Of a stretch of 64,000 nucleotides of DNA, positions 43,687 through 54,214 are shown in pieces (within the stretch, counting starts at the first letter, position 1; every line of letters begins with the position of its first letter). Source of the DNA: Bufo bufo (taxonomy: Eukaryota; Chordata; Amphibia; Anura; Bufonidae). The translations under genes and the position numbers were made by a program. The notes beneath the pieces are model-generated. The model saw only the letters and a program-made list of their open reading frames with translations. It had not been told where the DNA came from and ran no database searches. The DNA lies in contig NC_053397.1 of the NCBI RefSeq assembly GCF_905171765.1, positions 112,671,295 through 112,735,294 of the forward strand, written 5' to 3'.

Positions 43687-44005
43687 ATGGATCCGGTTTC
43701 ACTTTTGACTGAACACATGCAGGGTCTTTCATTGGAGGTAGCAGATCTCCGTAAAACTGTATCTCAGTTTCAGGTGACCGGTTCAGCTTGCGTTCATGGA
43801 GTTTGTTCTGAGCCTAAGATCTTGCTCCCGGATACGTTCTCCGGGGGTAGTGAGAATTTTGTTCGGTTTAGAGAGGCTTGCAAACTCCATTTTCGCCTAC
43901 TTCCCCATTCCTCTGGTGATGAGGAGCAGAGGGTGGGGATCATCATCTCGCTGCTCAGGGATAACGCTCAGTCTTGGGCCTTTTAGCTGCCGGTGCTACA
44001 CCCCC
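43687..44005 (+). pseudogene. Chromovirus gag, N-terminal part
   Basis: The frame opens with MDPVSLLTEHMQGLSLEV 28 bases after the LTR. A predicted helical N-terminus is followed by KILLPDTFSGGSENFVRFRE and IISLLRDNAQSWAF, the start of the capsid-like region of sushi-type gag. It stops at TAG where the unrelated insertion begins. The nucleocapsid Cys-His finger is missing. Confidence 0.8.
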
Positions 44006-44740
44006 TATCTGTATACTGAAGGAACAAAGTACCCCAAATCGACCGAGTTACAGACTACATTTGGAAGCCTCCTTTGACGGAACATCTCTGCCACAAACGC
44101 CATTGCAGACTTTCCACCAATAGATTGAGATCTGGTGGACTTGGCAGTTTAATTTAACAGAAACACAGAGTCGTCTAAGAAAACCTCTTGATACATTGTG
44201 TCATAGACACTTCTGAGGAGAGGAGAGGATCCAAAGTCTAAAGTCTGGAGAACTTTCGGTTGATATAAGGTAAATTTTACTTGCAAGTAACTATATATAG
44301 CGGGACGCCGCTATCTACTTCATTTTCAGCGGGACGCTGCTGCATTTGGAAGTGGGGCATAACAATATTCGATTGGACTGCACCAATACCCAGATGTATA
44401 TACCAAATTTGGACTGAACATTTAAATTTGAGATTGCATTTTATGACTGCCGATATTTGCACTATATTATTCTGAGCCCTTGTGTAAATCGACTATTTTT
44501 ATCCAATATTGTCAAATATTTTATCGATTCATCTATCGATTATTACAATTGATTTGTTTGAGTAACATTATTCACAATAGTAATAAAGATATCAAACTGT
44601 ACCACATGGTCACGATTTCTTGAGTGCCCTGTTACACTATTTAATATTTACCTATTGCATTGAGTGAGTGGTCTCAATACACAGGTGCACCGATTTGGGG
44701 TCCATTTTTTCGAGTGCGACATCTTATTTGATTTTTGATT
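44006..44740. other. Unidentified insertion replacing the chromovirus gag end and protease
   Basis: Gag sequence is lost near 44005, and chromovirus coding resumes at about 44741 (VSCFVLSGL, the end of protease). Between lie 735 bases without ORFs, containing agcgggacg.cgct repeats (44298, 44329) and an aataaagatatc motif (44582). It may be a 3' fragment of a Penelope-like or other non-LTR element. No target duplication was found. Confidence 0.45.
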
Positions 44741-47700
44741 CATGTTGAGGATGTGTCATGTTTCGTCCTAAGCGGGTTGCCTACTCCTCTTGTGTTGGGG
44801 CTACCCTGGCTCACTAAACATAACCCCACCATTGATTGGCAAGCGAGGTAAATAAATGGTTGGAGTGACTTTTGCAGAGAGCATTGCCTCACGACATCTG
44901 TTTCAGAGGTTTCTACTAAGACTGTATCATCTTTTCTCTCAGAATTTTCGGATGTGTTTTCTGAGAGTGGTGTTCAGGAGCTGCCCCCTCCCAGGGAGTA
45001 CGATTGCCCTATTAATCTCATCCCAGGCGCCAAGCTGCCTAAATCTCGTTTATACAATCTCTCCCAACCTGAAAGGGTCGCTATGCGTGCTTATATCTCT
45101 GAGAGCCTGAGAAAGGGACACATACGACCCTCGAAGTCACCTGTTGCCGCTGTTTTTTTCTTTGTTAAGAAAAAAGATGGTTCTTTAAGACCATGTCTGG
45201 ATTTCAGGGAGCTGAACAGTATCACAATTCGTGACCCTTATCCGCTTCCTCTGATCCCGGACCTGTTTAACCAGATTGTTGGGGCTAAAGTTTTTTCCAA
45301 GTTGGATCTAAGAGGGGCATACAACCTGGTCAGGGTCAGAGAAGGAGACGAATGGAAGACTGCCTTCAATACCCCTGAGGGCCATTTTGAGAATTTGGTT
45401 ATGCCTTTTGGTTTGATGAATGCTCCAGCCGTCTTTCAGCATTTTGTGAACAGCATTTTTTATCATTTAATGGGGAAATTTGTACTAGTGTATCTAGATG
45501 ACATTTAGATTTTTTCTCCTGACTTCAAAACTCATAAGGACCACCTACGTCAGGTCTTGCTCATCCTGCGGGAGAATAAATTGTACGCTAAACTGGAAAA
45601 ATGTGTGTTTGCGGTTCCAGAAATTAAATTTCTGGGGTTTCTTCTCTCCGCTTCTGGTTTTCGCATGGACCCCGAGAAGGTCCGCGCTGTGCTTGAGTGG
45701 GAGCTTCCTGAGAATCAGAAGGCGCTGATGCGTTTTTTGGGTTTTGCCAATTACAGGAAGTTTATTTTTAATTATTCCTCTCTTGTTGAACCACTCACTG
45801 ATATGACTAGAAAGGGGGTAGATTTTTCCTCCTGGTCGGTAGAGGCACGTAAGGCCTTTTCTAGTATCAAGGAGAGTTTTGCTTCCGCTCCTATCTTGGT
45901 ACAACCTGATATCTCTCTGCCCTTCATAGTTGAGGTGGGCGCTTCTGAGGTGGGTGTGGGTGCGGTCTTGTCTCAGGGTCCCTCTCCTGCCAAATGGCGA
46001 CCGTGTGCCTTTTTCTCGAAGAAACTCTCCTCCGCAGAGAGAAATTACGATGTGGGAGATAGGGAGTTGTTGGCCATCAAGTTAGATTTTGAGGAATGGC
46101 GCCATTGGCTAGAGGGAGCCAGACACCCTATTATCGTGTTTACCGACCATAAAAATCTGGCCTACTTGGAGTCAGCCAAGCGTATAAACCCGAGACAGGC
46201 CAGATGGTCTTTGTTCTTTTCAAGGTTTAATTTTGTTGTCACGTTCCGCCCTGGGGTTAAGAATGTGAAGGCGGATGCCCTGTCACGTTGTTTTCCGGGA
46301 GGTGGGACTTTTGAAGACCCGGGTCCCATTTTGGCTGAAGGTGTGGTGGTCTCTGCTCTTTATCCTGAATTGGAGGCAGAGGTTCAGGCAGCCCAGGCAG
46401 AGGCTCCTGATCTTTGTCCTCCTGGGAGGTTGTTTGTGCCTCTCGCTTTAAGACACAAGGTTTTTAAGGAGCAAAACGATACTGTCCTTGCTGGGCAGCC
46501 CGGGGGTAGAGCCACAGTGGATCTCATCGCTCAGAGATTCTGGTGGCCGGCGCTTCGCAAGTCGGTTGAGGGTTTTGTGGCAGCCTGCGAGACCTGCGCT
46601 CGTGCCAAAGTCCCTCATTCACGGCCATCAGGTCCTCTCCTCCCGTTACCCATTCCTTCCCGTCCTTGGACACATCTGTCCATGGACTTCATTACGGACC
46701 TGCCTCGTTCCTCGGGGAAGACTGTGATTCTGGTGGTGGTGGACCGTTTTAGCAAAATGGCGCATTTCATTCCTTTTCCTGGGTTGCCCAATGCTAAGAC
46801 GCTGGCGCAGGCATTTATTGATCACATTGTCAAATTGCATGGTATTCCTTCAGACATAGTCTCTGATAGGGGCACGCAGTTTGTTTCCAGATTCTGGAAG
46901 GCTTTCTGTTCTCGCTTGGGGGTTCGGTTGTCATTCTCTTCTGCTTTCCACCCACAGTCGAATGACCAGACGGAGCGCGTCAATCAGAATCTGGAGACAT
47001 ATCTGCGCTGTTTTGTGGCGGAGAATCAGGAGGATTGGTGTTCTTTTCTCTCCCTTGCTGAGTTTGCTTTAAATAACCGTCGTCAGGAGTCCTCTGATAA
47101 GTCACCATTTTTTGGTGCATATGGGTTTCATCCGCAGTTTGGGACATTCTCTGGAGAGGGGTCTTCTGGTTTACCTGATGAGGAGAGATTCTCCTCGTCT
47201 TTGTCATCTATTTGGCAAAAGATTCAGGATAATCTAAAGAGCATGAGTGAGAGATATAAGAGTGTGGCGGATAAGAGACGTGTGCCTGGTCCGGACCTGA
47301 ATGTTGGTGATCTGGTGTGGTTGTCTACTAAGAATATCAAATTGAAGGTTCCCTCCTGGAAGTTGGGTGCTAAGTTTATTGGGCCTTACAAAATCTTGTC
47401 CGTCATTAATCCTGTTGCCTACCGTCTTGATCTTCCTCAGAATTGGAAGATCCATAATGTTTTTCATAAGTCCCTATTAAAACCTTATGTCCAACCCATT
47501 GTACCCTCCTCTTTGCCTCCTCCTCCAATTGTGGTTGATGGTAATCTTGAATTTCAGGTCTCTAGGATTGTGGATTCTCGTGTTGTCCGCGGTTCTCTCC
47601 AGTACCTCGTTCATTGGGAGGGTTATGGTCCTGAGGAGAGGATGTGGGTCCCAGTGACGGACAGTACGGCCACTCGTCTCATCAGGGCTTTCCATAGGTC

Positions 47701-47815
47701 CCATCCTGAGAAGGTGGGCTCCGAGTGTCCGGAGTCCACTCGTAGAAGGAGGGGTACTGTCACCGCCAGACATCTGAGAAGCTCTGACAGACATTCTTCA
47801 GAACCTCCTGCTTGA
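44741..47815 (+). pseudogene. Chromovirus pol: protease end, RT, RNase H, integrase, chromodomain
   Basis: Protease remnant LGLPWLTKHNPTIDW is followed by a stop, then RT (44954-45508) with [29 protein letters not shown] and the intact YLDDI box. A TAG at 45506 directly follows. The same frame then stays open to 47815 (752 aa from its first Met). It contains RNase H (VEVGASEVGVGAVLSQG, FTDHKNLAYLESA), the integrase H2C2 finger (ACETCARAK), the DDE core (HLSMDFITDLP, IVSDRGTQFVSRF, HPQSNDQTERVNQ) and a C-terminal chromodomain (VSRIVDSRVVRGSLQYLVHW). The last 19 codons lie in the 3' LTR. Apart from the two stops it is undamaged. Confidence 0.9.
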
Positions 47816-48280
47816 GGTTCTTTTGTTTTACTTTCGTTTTGTCATCTCGTTTCCCTCTCTCAGCTGTCATCTAGTTGCACTGATTGCATCCCTTTAAATC
47901 CCCTCCCATACTGCATCACTTTGCGGTTTATACAACTTCCTGGAGTGTGTGCATGCTGGATGCTACAACTGATGCTTCTATAGATAAGTCTGTTAATTTA
48001 TCTGTGTTTTCCTGTTTGCTTGATCCTAGGTGACCCTGACTTCCTCCGTATTAAGTGTAGGGAGCCGGTGGTCGTGTCCCCTCACTAATATAGGGTGTTC
48101 AGGTTTCATACAGTCGAGGAACGAGGGTATGCAATTATCTACCATAGAGATTTTTGCATAGGCTAAGCAGTAAGGGAGAGAGCTAGGGCTGTTGCAGGGC
48201 TTACCCTTTGGTTCCTTAGTTTTGGATCAAGTCAGATCTTCATTTGTGTCTTGTAGTTTTCTGTAACACCTTCCGTGACA
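47758..48280 (+). repeat. Chromovirus 3' LTR
   Basis: 523 bases, near-identical to the 5' LTR. The pol frame ends inside it at 47815. Confidence 0.95.
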
Positions 48281-48699
48281 GCCCGCAACTCATTGAATGA
48301 GGGCCTCCTTTATGTGATGTACAGGTTATATCGGAGTGCCTCTTCCTTGTAATTTTTGGCAGCACTTGCACTTTATATACAAGTAAATATACAGGAAATA
48401 ATGTTTTCAATCAATTTTTCCTATAAAATCGATTTTTTTCTTTGGGTTTGTGTGTAATACCTTAATTAGATTGTGGGCCTGGTGTTCAGTTTAAGGCCTT
48501 TTAAGCAGCATCAGTAGCAGCATGGTGATAAAAATTAGTGGCAAGGTGACATACTGTGGAGATGGCAGCATGAGGAGGCCACATAGTGGCACAATGACTG
48601 AGTCTGGATAAAAGACTAAGGCCACAGATTGTTTAGAAAGATGCAGATAGAAGGAAATCTGTGGAGCTGTATGAAGGTCACCTGCAGATTAATGCAGAC

Positions 48700-49174
48700 C
48701 AGGGGCATAGCTATAGGGGAAGCTGCTTTGGGGCCCTGACCCAGAAGGGGCCTATCCAGGAGGAGGAGGACTAAAGGATTTGGTCAGGGCCCCCTCAACA
48801 GTATTAACACAATGAAATTATATACAGTGACCGTATAGACCAGTGATGGCTAACCTTGGCACTCCAGCTGTGGTGAAACTACGACTCCCATCATGCTCCA
48901 TTTATTTCTATAGAGTTCTGAGAGCAGCCAAGCAAGGGGGGCATCTTGGGAGTTGTAGTTTTACCACAGCTGGAGTGCCAAGGTTAGCCATCACTGGTAT
49001 AGACAGTGTATAAAACTGATGGAACAGCTGCCGGCCCTGGTCTCAGAGAGCGATCTTTACTAGCCACAGGAATAGGGGTGGCATGAAAGGAAGGGGTCGC
49101 TAAAAAATTACTGTGGGATGGAGCCCCATTCAAAAATTTGCTATGGGGCCCAGTCATTTCTAGCTACGCCACTG
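48700..49174. mobile_element. hAT-like MITE with nested MITE
   Basis: Termini CAGGGGCATAGCTATAG and TAGCTACGCCACTG are inverted. The flanks atgcagac and atgcatcc are an imperfect 8-base duplication. It contains the MITE at 48841-48996. Confidence 0.7.
48841..48996. mobile_element. Palindromic hAT MITE with perfect 8-bp duplication
   Basis: Termini CAGTGATGGCTAACCTTGGC and GCCAAGGTTAGCCATCACTG are perfect inverted repeats. GTATAGAC is duplicated (48833-48840, 48997-49004). 156 bases, no ORF. Confidence 0.95.
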
Positions 49175-50448
49175 ATGCATCCCACAAAAGCAAGTTGTGT
49201 TTATCGATTCCAAAACCTTTATTAAATTGTGGGCCTGGTGATCAGTTTAAATACATTTGTCAAGCATCTCTACTTTATTAGCATAGCATAAGCATTATAA
49301 TATGTTTTTGTACTTTATTTGGTTCGCAGAGAGCTGTTGCATTATATGTTGTGGTGTTTTATGTTTCCAGTCATACCAGCGTGCACGTGCGCATTGGGAT
49401 GTGCTGACCAACCCCTTTTGTGTTTCCATTGTATTTTGCACTGGAGGTGTGGCTGACTCCAGTCTGTCGTGCACTCCTGACCAGCCTGTCTGCCTCATAG
49501 GCTGATTTTAATTAGCATGAGTATAAAGCTTAGCCTGCTCCTCCCCACTCACTGGAAGCCCCTGACACCAGGAGAGGTATGGAGTGGGTAGTGGACTCGG
49601 CATACATGTTGGTACTTTCATCCCCTGTATTCAATGGAGGCCATTTTGGCGCCAAAAATGATAAAAATCTAAGGAGACCCAGCATGCATGTGGAATCTAC
49701 ACCCCCTGAATTTCATGGTCGCTGTCATGACACTTAACAGGTAGAACTTAATGTTAGGTTCCCGTCTTACAGAGATCACCTTGACGTGCGGCAGACGGGC
49801 TCAAATAATTTTGTACAAAATGTATTTGCCAAGCATCTCTACTTTATTAGCATAGCATAAGCATTATAATATGTTTTTGTACTTTATTTGGTTCGCAGAG
49901 AGCTGTTGCATTATATGTTGTGTTGTTTTATGTTTCCAGTCATAGCAGCATGCACCTGCACATTGGGATGTGCTGACCAACCCCTTTTGTGTTTCCATGG
50001 TGTGGAGATGGCAGCATGAGGAGGCCACATAGTGACACAATGACAGAGGCCACAGATTGTTGAGAAATATGCAGGTGGAAACAAATCTGTAGAGCTGTAT
50101 GACGGTCACCTGCAGATTAATGCAGCCATCAAAATCAAGTTGGGTTTGTCGGTTCCACATCAGCTCACCAGCAGGCCCACACCTAAAATCTTTTACTGGG
50201 TCAGCTCACCTGCAGGCCCGCAACTCAAATATTTTACAGGGTCAGCTCAGCTGCAGGTCCGCAACTCAAATCTTTTACTGGGTTAGCTCACCTGCAGGCC
50301 CGCAACTCAAATTTTTTACAGGGTCAGCTCACATGCAGGCTCTCGCATAGAATTTTTTAGAGGGTCAGCTCAGCTGCAGGCCCTTGCATATAAGGTTTTA
50401 CAGGGTCAGCTCACCCCCAGGCACTCGCATATAATGTTTTACAGGGTC

Positions 50449-50642
50449 GCTGCCTTGCTTTGAAGTAGTAGCCGTAGCCGTTTATCAGGCTCCGTCTCTG
50501 AAATCAAACAAGGATTCCCCGTTACCGGTGGTCACCATGTTAGGCGCATAAAAGAACATCGAAAGTTGATAGGGAAGATATCCAAATGGATCGTGGACGT
50601 CACGGGGACGTGCAATCAGGCAGAAGTTATCTAGAGTCAACA
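50449..50642 (-). ncRNA. Degenerate 18S rRNA fragment (antisense), copy 1
   Basis: On the plus strand the segment reads tgccttgctttgaagtagta, ccgtttatcaggctccgtct, ccgttaccggtggtcaccat and catcgaaagttgataggg. These are recognisable complements of the conserved 5' domain of vertebrate 18S rRNA. Many mismatches and indels rule out a functional rRNA. CR1-B interrupts it right after ttatctagagtcaa. Confidence 0.8.
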
Positions 50643-52930
50643 AGGAGTACAGATATTCTAAATTCCCTACTGGGATTATCTCTACAGCAAGTAGTTGAGG
50701 AGCCAACCCGGAAGGAGGGCATTTTAGATTTAGTATTAACAAATGGGAATTTGGTATATATTACTGTAGGGGAAAGCTTGGGATCTAGTGATCACCAGTC
50801 AGTGTGGTTTACTATAAGTACAGAGTCACACCACACAAAAACAAAAGTTTTAGATTTTAGAAAAACTGACTTTTCTAAAAGTAGATTAGTGGTATACGAG
50901 TCCCTATCAGATTGGAACAGTTTCAATGGATTCCAGGAGAAATGGGACTACTTAAAAGTGGCACTATTGAAGGCAAAAGAAAATTGCATTAGGCTTGTCA
51001 GTAAAAGCAAAAAAAGGAAGAGACCACTGTGGTACTCAGCAGAAGTGGCCAAAATCATTAAAAACAAAAAGATAGCATTTAGTAATTATAAAAAGAAAAA
51101 GAAAAGAGGATGACAGGCAAATTTATAAGATTAGACAGAGAGAGGCCAAACAAGTTATAAGAGCTTCTAAAGCACAGGCGGAAGAGAAATTAGCTCAGTC
51201 AGTGAAAAAAGGCGATAAGACATTCTTCAGATACATAAATGAAGAAAGGAAACTAAAACAAGGAATTACCTAATTAAAAACAAAAGAAGGAAGGTATATG
51301 GAAGAAGATAAAGAACTAGCTGACTGCCTCAATGAATGCTTCTGTTCAGTTTTTACAAAGGAAAATGAAGGAAAAGGACCTCAGTTAGGAAAGAAGACTA
51401 ATGAATCTTTTGATGCATGTGTCTTTACTGAGGAAGAGGTTCTAAGTCAGCTGTCTAAAATTAATACAAATAAGTCACAGGGGCCTGATGGGATACACCC
51501 AAAGCTATTAAAAGAGCTCAGCGGCGAACTAGCAAAACCATTAACAGATTTATTTAACCAATCACTGGCAACAGGAGTCGTCCCAGAAGATAGGAAATTG
51601 GCAAATGTTGTGCCCATTCACAAGAAAGGTAGTAGGGAGGAATCGGGCAACTATAGGCCAGTAAGCCTGACATCAATAGTGGGGAAATTAATGGAAACCA
51701 TACTTAAGAAGAGGATTGTGGAACATCTAAAATCCCATGGATTGAAAGATAAAAAAAACAGCATGGGTTTACTTCAGGGAGATCATGTCAAACTAATCTT
51801 ATAGATTTTTTTTGATTGGGTGACTAAAATAATAGATGGCAGAGGTGCAGTAGACATCACTTATCTGGCCCTTAGTAAGGCTTTTGATACTGTCCCACAT
51901 AGAAGGCTTATCAATAAATTGCAGTCTTTGTGCGTAGACTCCCATATTGTTGAATGGATTAGGCAGTGGCTGAGGGACAGACAACAGAGGGTTGTAGTCA
52001 ATGGAGTATATTCAGACCATGGTCTTGTTACCAGTGGGGTACCTCAGGGATCTGTTCTGGGACCCATATTGTTTAATATCTTTATCAGCGAAATTGCAGA
52101 AGGCCTCGATGGTAAGGTGTGTCTTTTTGCTGATGACACAAAGATTTGTAACAGGGTTGATGTTCCTGGAGGGATACACCAAATGGAAAAGGATTTAGGA
52201 AAACTAGAGGAATGGTCAAAAATCTGCCAACTAAAATTTTATGTTGATAAGTGCAAGATAATGCACCTGGGGCGTAAAAACCCAAGAGCAGAATATAAAA
52301 TCAGTGATACAGTCCTAACCTCAGTATCTGAGGAAAGGGATTTAGGGGTCATTGTTTCAGAAGACTCAAAGGTAGGTAGACAATGTCATAGAGAGCAGGA
52401 AATGCTAGCAGAATGCTTGGGTGTATAGGGAGAGGCATTATCAGTAGAAAGAGGGAGGTGCTCATGCCGCTCTACAGAGCACTAGTTAGACCTCATTTGG
52501 AGTATTGTGCGCAGTACTGGAGCCATATCTCCAGAAGGATATTGATACTTTGCAGAGAGTTCCGAGAAGAGCTACTAAACTAGTACATGGATTGCAGGAT
52601 AAAACTTACCAGGGAAGATTAAAGGACCTTAACATGTATAGCTTGGAAGAAAGACGAGACAGATGGGATATGATAGAAACTTTTAAATACATAAAGGGAA
52701 TCAACAAGGTAAAAGAGGAGAGCATATTTAAAAGAAGAAAAACTGCTACAAGAGGACATAGTTTTAAATTAGAGGGGCAAAGGTTTAAAAGTAATACCAG
52801 GAAGTATTACTTTACTGAGAGAGTAGTGGATGCATGGAATAGCCTTCCTGCAGAAGTGGTAGCTGCAAATACAGTGAAGGAGTTTAAGCATGCATGGGAT
52901 AGGCATAAGGCCATCCTTCATATAAGATAG
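50643..52930 (+). pseudogene. CR1-B ORF2 (endonuclease end and reverse transcriptase)
   Basis: 50643-51113 encodes GILDLVLTNGN and the catalytic SSDHQSVWF of the apurinic-like endonuclease. 51298-51804 encodes RT motifs KINTNKSQGPDGIHPKLLK and NYRPVSLTSIVGKLME. 51820-52428 encodes SKAFDTVPHRRLI, SGVPQGSVLGPILFNIFIS and an intact FADDTKI catalytic box. 52505-52930 encodes the thumb tail (ERRDRWDMIETFKY). Three frame breaks, near 51115, 51805 and 52430, separate the blocks. It would nick target DNA and copy the LINE RNA. Confidence 0.85.
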
Positions 52931-53018
52931 GGCCAAGGGCAATTCATAGTATTCGGTATATTGGGCAGACTAGATGGGCCAAATGGTTCTTATCTGCCGA
53001 CACATTCTATGTTTCTAA
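50643..53018 (+). mobile_element. CR1-B: CR1 LINE, 5'-truncated
   Basis: The element starts within the endonuclease domain, has a complete RT region in several frames, and ends cacattctatgtttcta (53002-53018), the CR1-type 3' repeat. It is inserted in the 18S-like segment: gagtcaa before and caaagcgtcagc after are contiguous in an 18S-type sequence. Confidence 0.85.
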
Positions 53019-53375
53019 CAAAGCGTCAGCAGGGCCTCTCCTGTATTTCCTCATCCAAAATACCGCAGTGACATTCCCTGTAATTTTTTATTACTATTTC
53101 CAATAACAGGGCATCTTAAGAGTACTGTATTGTCATTTATCATCACTACCTCCACGAATCGGGAGTATGTGATTTGCGCGCCACACGCTTGCCTTCCTTG
53201 AATATGGTAGCCGTTTCTCAGGCTCCCTGTCCGGAATCAAACACTGATTACCCGTTACCCGTAGTTTACAATGGTTTTGAGCTGACAATTACATCGAAAG
53301 TTGATAGGCCAGACATGCAAATGGATTGTCGCTGTCACTGGGACGTGCCATCAGCCCCAGGTTAACTAGAGTCAC
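53019..53375 (-). ncRNA. Degenerate 18S rRNA fragment (antisense), copy 2
   Basis: From about 53085 the plus strand reads ttccaataacagggcatct, atcactacctccacgaatcg, atttgcgcgcc, ggtagccgtttctcaggctc and acatcgaaagttgatagg, ending taactagagtcacaaaagc. It is a longer complement of the same 18S domain as copy 1, extending further toward the 3' side of the rRNA. Divergence is high. 53019-53084 is a junction zone. Confidence 0.8.
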
Positions 53376-53937
53376 AAAAGCAGCAGCAGGCCACCGCCCA
53401 TAATCTTTTAGATGGTCAGATCAGCAGGCCCTTGCTCCTAATGTTTTTGAGGGTCACCAGCAGGCCATCAATCATAATTTTTAAAGGGTATGTATGATGC
53501 CCTCCTTTATGTGTAACTAAGGGTGTATCAGAGTGCCTCTTCCTTGTAATTTTTGGCAGCACTTGCACTTTATATACAAGTAAATATTCAGGAAAGAATG
53601 TTTGCTATCAATTTTTCCTCTAATTTTCCTTGGTTTTGTGCGTATTATTGTCATTATGTATAAGTGGCGTACTATTTGGACAACAGAGTTCCCAGCAGCG
53701 ACCAGCAAGTACAAGATGCATCCATACATCCTCCCCATGCTGTTACAGAACCATTTCGGTGGTGTTACCAACAATTTCTGACATTTTCTTATGAACCAGG
53801 CATCCTCCCCTCTTCAGAGCAGGGGGTACCTGGTTTAATGCTCGGGTGCTCGACCAATGGGAGAACCCGAGCAACCGAATATCACAATGTGTTTGGCCAG
53901 AGCCCCCGAGCACTACGGTGCTCGAGCAACACTACTC
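53376..53937. other. hAT 3' end region
   Basis: Minisatellite units (53390-53490), a second copy of the cctcttccttgtaatttttg block, then gctcgggtgctcgaccaatg and the terminal gtgctcgagcaacactact. No gene. Confidence 0.6.
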
Positions 53938-54214
53938 TCCAACCATTAAAGGGGTATTCTGAGATGTTACAACTGATGACCTATCCTCAGGATAGGTTAT
54001 TGGTACCTGATTGGTGGGGGTCCGACACCCAAGACCCTCGCCGATCAGCTAGCTGTTTGAGAAAGCAGCAGCACTCGCAGTAGCGCAGCAGCCTTCTCTC
54101 AGCTTTCCCTAGGCCGGTGACACATTCATCAGTCACGTGGCCTAGGTGCAGCTCAGCCCCATAGAGATGAATGGGACTGAGCATGATACCAAGCACAGCC
54201 GCTATACAATGTAT

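Larger units (their letters stand above)
43128..48280 (+). mobile_element. Chromovirus: Ty3/gypsy LTR retrotransposon with chromodomain
   Basis: LTRs at 43128-43658 (531 bp) and 47758-48280 (523 bp) start TGTCACCG and end CCGTGACA. A 5-base target duplication GCCCG flanks it (43123-43127, 48281-48285). A purine-rich tract (agaaggaggggtac) precedes the 3' LTR. It has gag (5' part), RT-RNase H-integrase-chromodomain in canonical order, and an insertion replacing the end of gag and most of protease. It is the best-preserved retroelement in the window. Confidence 0.95.
48286..50448. repeat. hAT 3' noncoding region with internal duplications
   Basis: No genes. A block at 49257-49460 (atctctactttattagcata, ttatatgttgtg) recurs at 49832-50000. 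tggagatggcagcatgagga occurs at 48558 and 50003. The block agtgcctcttccttgtaatt occurs at 48336 and again at 53534. Minisatellite units resume at 50160-50448. These show several rounds of local duplication in the hAT 3' region. Confidence 0.75.
33057..53937 (+). mobile_element. hAT transposon composite (about 8 kb of hAT plus nested insertions)
   Basis: The left end near 33057 (agtgttggg) and the right end (agcaacactact, about 53925-53937) look like a hAT terminal repeat. Its parts are a leader with ~128-bp repeats (33218-33429 and 39295-39480), a transposase gene (39490-42400), and a long 3' region with 'ctcaccagcaggccctcaca' minisatellites, duplicated blocks and antisense 18S-like DNA. DIRS-3, a chromovirus, CR1-B and MITEs lie inside. 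The 8-base target duplication was not found, so the left boundary is approximate. Confidence 0.65.

Noticed and set aside
50449..53375. Functional 18S rRNA gene
   Set aside because: Only partial, highly diverged antisense segments are present, duplicated and interrupted by a LINE.
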